Both the position numbers and the translations under genes were made by a program. 26,346 nucleotides of DNA from JBEKYD01 sp049509915. GTDB taxonomy: Bacteria > Acidobacteriota > Terriglobia > Bryobacterales > Bryobacteraceae. Shown in pieces: positions 24,892 through 26,346 of this stretch. Every line of letters starts with the position of its first letter. Positions within the stretch are counted from its first letter, which is position 1. Where the stretch lies: assembly GCA_049509915.1 (NCBI GenBank), contig JBEKZL010000070.1, forward strand, positions 1-26,346, in the 5' to 3' direction. A model generated the notes under the pieces. The model made no database searches and had not been told where the DNA came from. It was given only the letters and a program-made list of their open reading frames with translations.

Positions 24892-25095
24892 ATGATGCTG
24901 GAAGAACTCCAGCGTCGAAACTACTCCCAGAGCACTGTGCGGGCTTATATCCGTGCGGTGCATGAATTGGCTGCCTATTTCCGCCGGCCGCCCGACCGGC
25001 TCGGCCCTGAGCATCTGCGGCAGTTCCAGGTTCATCTGTTTCGAGAGCGGAAGCTCGATCCCCGTACCGTGATGCAGCAGGTGCGCTGCATGGCA
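24892..25095 (+). pseudogene. Tyrosine recombinase N-terminal (SAM-like) domain fragment
   Basis: The frame starts MMLEELQRRNYSQSTVRAYI and continues AVHELAAYF, PPDRLGPEHLRQFQVHLFRERKLDPRTVMQQV. That is the core-binding helical domain of the integrases that often accompany IS91-type elements. Identity is lost after about residue 66 and the catalytic domain with its R-H-R-Y residues is missing. No ribosome site is visible. It would bind the arms of a recombination site but cannot cut DNA. Confidence 0.75.
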
Positions 25096-25101
25096 CGCCA
25101 C

Positions 25102-25200
25102 TCCACAGCCACAGGATTTGCTCTTCAGCGACTCGACGCCTTTTTTGCCAATGATCCGAACCATCACCAGTGCGACCATCGAATCGGCCCACCCTGGCCC
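25102..25200 (-). pseudogene. Cation-efflux (CDF-like) transporter fragment
   Basis: The minus-strand frame reads GWADSMVALVMVRIIGKKGVESLKSKSCGCG. This resembles the last transmembrane helix and cysteine-rich end of short cation-diffusion-facilitator transporters, in which a WWADPxAALVMVPIIxKEGxExLRGxxCGC pattern is common. Only about 33 residues are left, between the recombinase piece and the ISL3 element. Assignment rests on pattern memory alone. Confidence 0.4.
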
Positions 25201-25425
25201 AAGTTCGTACATGTGCCCTCGAAGCCGCCTCCCGAAAAGCCGGCCCACTTATTTCGGTCAACGAACCCCTTGTGTTGGGGAGTTGGAAACCCCGCCATCA
25301 GCGGGCTTCAAGTCGACAATGTTACACTGCTGTCCAAGACAGGACAGACCCGTAGCGCGATCTTCTGAAAACACGCGTCTTGGAAGGACTCCAGCAGGTT
25401 ATTTGGGTCGAGGTCTCCGATTTGC

Positions 25426-25451
25426 GGCTCTCCGCAGGATTTCGTAAGAAG
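25426..25451. repeat. Possible terminal inverted repeat of the ISL3-family element
   Basis: GGCTCTCCGCAGGATTTCG lies just past the stop codon of the ISL3 transposase, where the element should end, and has the GGCTCTxCGC opening typical of ISL3 termini. The partner end is gone, so no match can be made within the window. Confidence 0.4.
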
Positions 25452-25458
25452 TGGCATT

Positions 25459-25970
25459 CTACGCGGCTTTCCTGGTTTTCTGAAAAGCGACGTATTCGGT
25501 GTTGGTCGCGGCCATACGCTTCGCTTTCAACAGGAGATAGCGCATGTTCTGATAGCCGCGGCCGCGGTTGATCAACATACGGATGTTACCCTTGATCGCT
25601 TCTACGACTCCGAAGCGAACCTTCGTCCGGCAGTAGTTCAGAAGCCCTGCGAGGTGTTTGAGCAGCATGTCCGCGAGTTTCTGAAAGGAGGGCAATCGCT
25701 GCCATCGTAGTTGATCGATCCACTTCCGCAGGTAGTTCAGCATGGCGCCCTCGTAGCGGTAATCCCAGAGACCCTCCAGACTTTCTTTGAGCAGGTAGGC
25801 TTTGAACACTCGACGATCCAAGTGGAACACCCGGTTCAGAACGCCGCGTTGGTTCTTTGCCAGGTTCTTCCAGCGGCTCAGCAGCAGCCACTTCTTTGCT
25901 TTGATGAGATCGCGCATCTTTCGCCCTTTGCGGAAGAACTCTGCCCGCCGCACCTCGTCCACCGCTGAAT
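25459..25970 (-). pseudogene. ISL3-family transposase, C-terminal part
   Basis: About 165 residues of the DDE_Tnp_ISL3 domain remain: VDEVRRAEFFRKGRKMRDLIKAKKWLLLSRWKNL, then EGLWDYRYEGAMLNYLRKW and the hallmark end FGVVEAIKGNIRMLINRGRGYQNMRYLLLKAKRMA, which carries the final catalytic glutamate (E in VVEAI). Full proteins are ~400 residues, so the N-terminal zinc-finger/helix-turn-helix and the first catalytic part are lost. The frame runs on upstream to 26190 only because it reads through the inserted IS630 end on the antisense strand; those ~70 residues are not ISL3. The break lies near 25964-25970. Confidence 0.85.
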
Positions 25971-26016
25971 CCCTCTTTTTGATTGTGATGTCGAATTCTT
26001 TATGCGCGCCTATATA
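25964..26016 (+). repeat. Right copy of the ~52-bp direct repeat (IS630 3' end)
   Basis: It matches 222-273, including the last transposase codons (LNPSF-stop here, LNLSF-stop on the left) and the following GATTGTGATGTCGAATT and ATGCGCG to TATATA. Here it is joined directly to the ISL3 transposase interior, which it has truncated. Confidence 0.8.
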
Positions 26017-26169
26017 ATTGAAGCCATCGTCAGCCGCCAAGAACTTTCCATGCCGCCGACCATTAGCGTCGATCAGATCAAGGGCTTCAGCCTCTTCATG
26101 ATCAAAGCCGTTCTTGACGGCCGCAGCAACGAGATCATCGATCTCGCCAGGACCAACCTGCTGCGTTGA
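26002..26169 (+). CDS. Small hypothetical ORF, 55 aa, starting inside the IS630-end repeat
   Basis: The ATG at 26002 lies in the repeated ATGCGCG block and opens MRAYIIEAIVSRQELSMPPT, then QIKGFSLFMIKAVLDGRSNE and DLARTNLLR. Third positions are GC-rich in this frame, more so than in the antisense frame. No ribosome site or family is recognised. In the left repeat copy the same ATG gives only a 14-codon frame. It may be the 5' remnant of a gene next to the IS or chance. Confidence 0.35.
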   Translation: MRAYIIEAIVSRQELSMPPTISVDQIKGFSLFMIKAVLDGRSNEIIDLARTNLLR

Positions 26170-26223
26170 TGTGCGGGACGCCCTGGACACAGAGCGCGTG
26201 GGAAGCTTCGCGAAATCCCCTAG

Positions 26224-26346
26224 CTAGATAGCGGCCCGGTGGCTTACGGTTTAGAAACCGGAATCTGGACCAGCCCGTTGGTACGCCAAGTCATCGAAGG
26301 GGAATTCGGACAACGGTATCACGCCGAGCATGTGCGCAAGTTGCTC
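26224..26346 (+). CDS. IS630-family transposase, N-terminal winged-helix part (runs off window)
   Basis: The frame reads GPVAYGLETGIWTSPLVRQV, FGQRYHAEHVRKLL to the window edge. This is the second DNA-binding module of IS630 transposases (usual GPxxxGxxTxLWTxxxVxxxIxxxFGVxYHxxHVxRLL). A TAG at 26221-26223 stands directly before it and the first helix-turn-helix is not seen, so the 5' end is damaged or displaced. It faces the same way as the left-end IS630 tail. Confidence 0.75.

Noticed and set aside
23790..24893. Minus-strand open frame of 367 codons spanning the URO-D-like region
   Set aside because: The URO-D family residues are in a different minus frame; this one has no family features.
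25255..25347. Cluster of short inverted repeats (for example CTGTCC/GGACAG at 25330-25347) considered as an attachment site
   Set aside because: The stems are short, with no matching core elsewhere in the window and no adjacent intact recombinase.
25971..26190. N-terminal extension of the ISL3 transposase frame
   Set aside because: It reads antisense through the IS630-end repeat and the small plus-strand ORF, so it is an accidental fusion, not transposase.
1..26346. CRISPR array, tRNA, rRNA or known riboswitch
   Set aside because: I saw no regularly spaced repeats, cloverleaf-type sequence, rRNA motifs or familiar aptamer core by eye.

Overview
The window looks like a chromosomal stretch of an Acidobacteriota bacterium, most likely a Bryobacterales/Solibacter-like lineage. 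This is inferred from gene style, not from a search. The signs are a 1095-residue Oar-like TonB-dependent receptor with a carboxypeptidase-regulatory N-terminal domain, a tetratricopeptide secretory protein, a piece of the EAVLAS...DSIVRVEVARLR-type regulator domain common in that phylum, GC-rich codon use, and many secreted glycoside hydrolases.

Layout. (1) 1-4731 is a decayed left flank. It holds an IS630-family transposase tail, an unrecognised 171-residue gene (minus strand), a NACHT-type NTPase gene broken by at least four lesions, an HNH-nuclease scrap and a response-regulator receiver scrap. (2) 4739-13343 is a receptor and glycosidase block on the plus strand. It has a good promoter, the TonB-dependent receptor, a tandem pair of GH36-like secreted proteins (first copy beheaded and frameshifted, second intact) and the truncated N-terminus of another secreted carbohydrate-active protein. 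(3) 13344-16271 holds a deletion-bearing regulator remnant, a secreted TPR protein, a 40-bp inverted-repeat mini-element inside an 8-bp direct repeat, and a primase C-terminal scrap. (4) 16271-21835 lies on the minus strand: a GH5-like glycosidase, a GH28 polygalacturonase-like enzyme and a Tat-exported Gfo/Idh/MocA oxidoreductase. (5) 22120-24429, divergent from the last gene, is a large clan GH-A-like glycosidase with an internal repeated segment. (6) 24470-26346 is a gene graveyard of fragments: uroporphyrinogen-decarboxylase-like, tyrosine recombinase N-terminus, cation-transporter, ISL3 transposase C-terminus and two IS630 pieces.

How it works together. The intact genes read as a plant cell-wall (pectin or galactan-rich) polysaccharide locus. 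Secreted GH28, GH5-like, GH-A-like and GH36-like enzymes would cut and trim the polymer, the TonB-dependent receptor would import oligosaccharides through the outer membrane, and the Gfo/Idh/MocA enzyme would oxidise or rearrange a released sugar. No SusD partner, no inner-membrane sugar transporter and no intact regulator lie in the window. Both flanks are mosaics of truncated mobile and host genes, so the locus sits in a recombination-prone accessory region. No tRNA, rRNA or CRISPR array was recognised.
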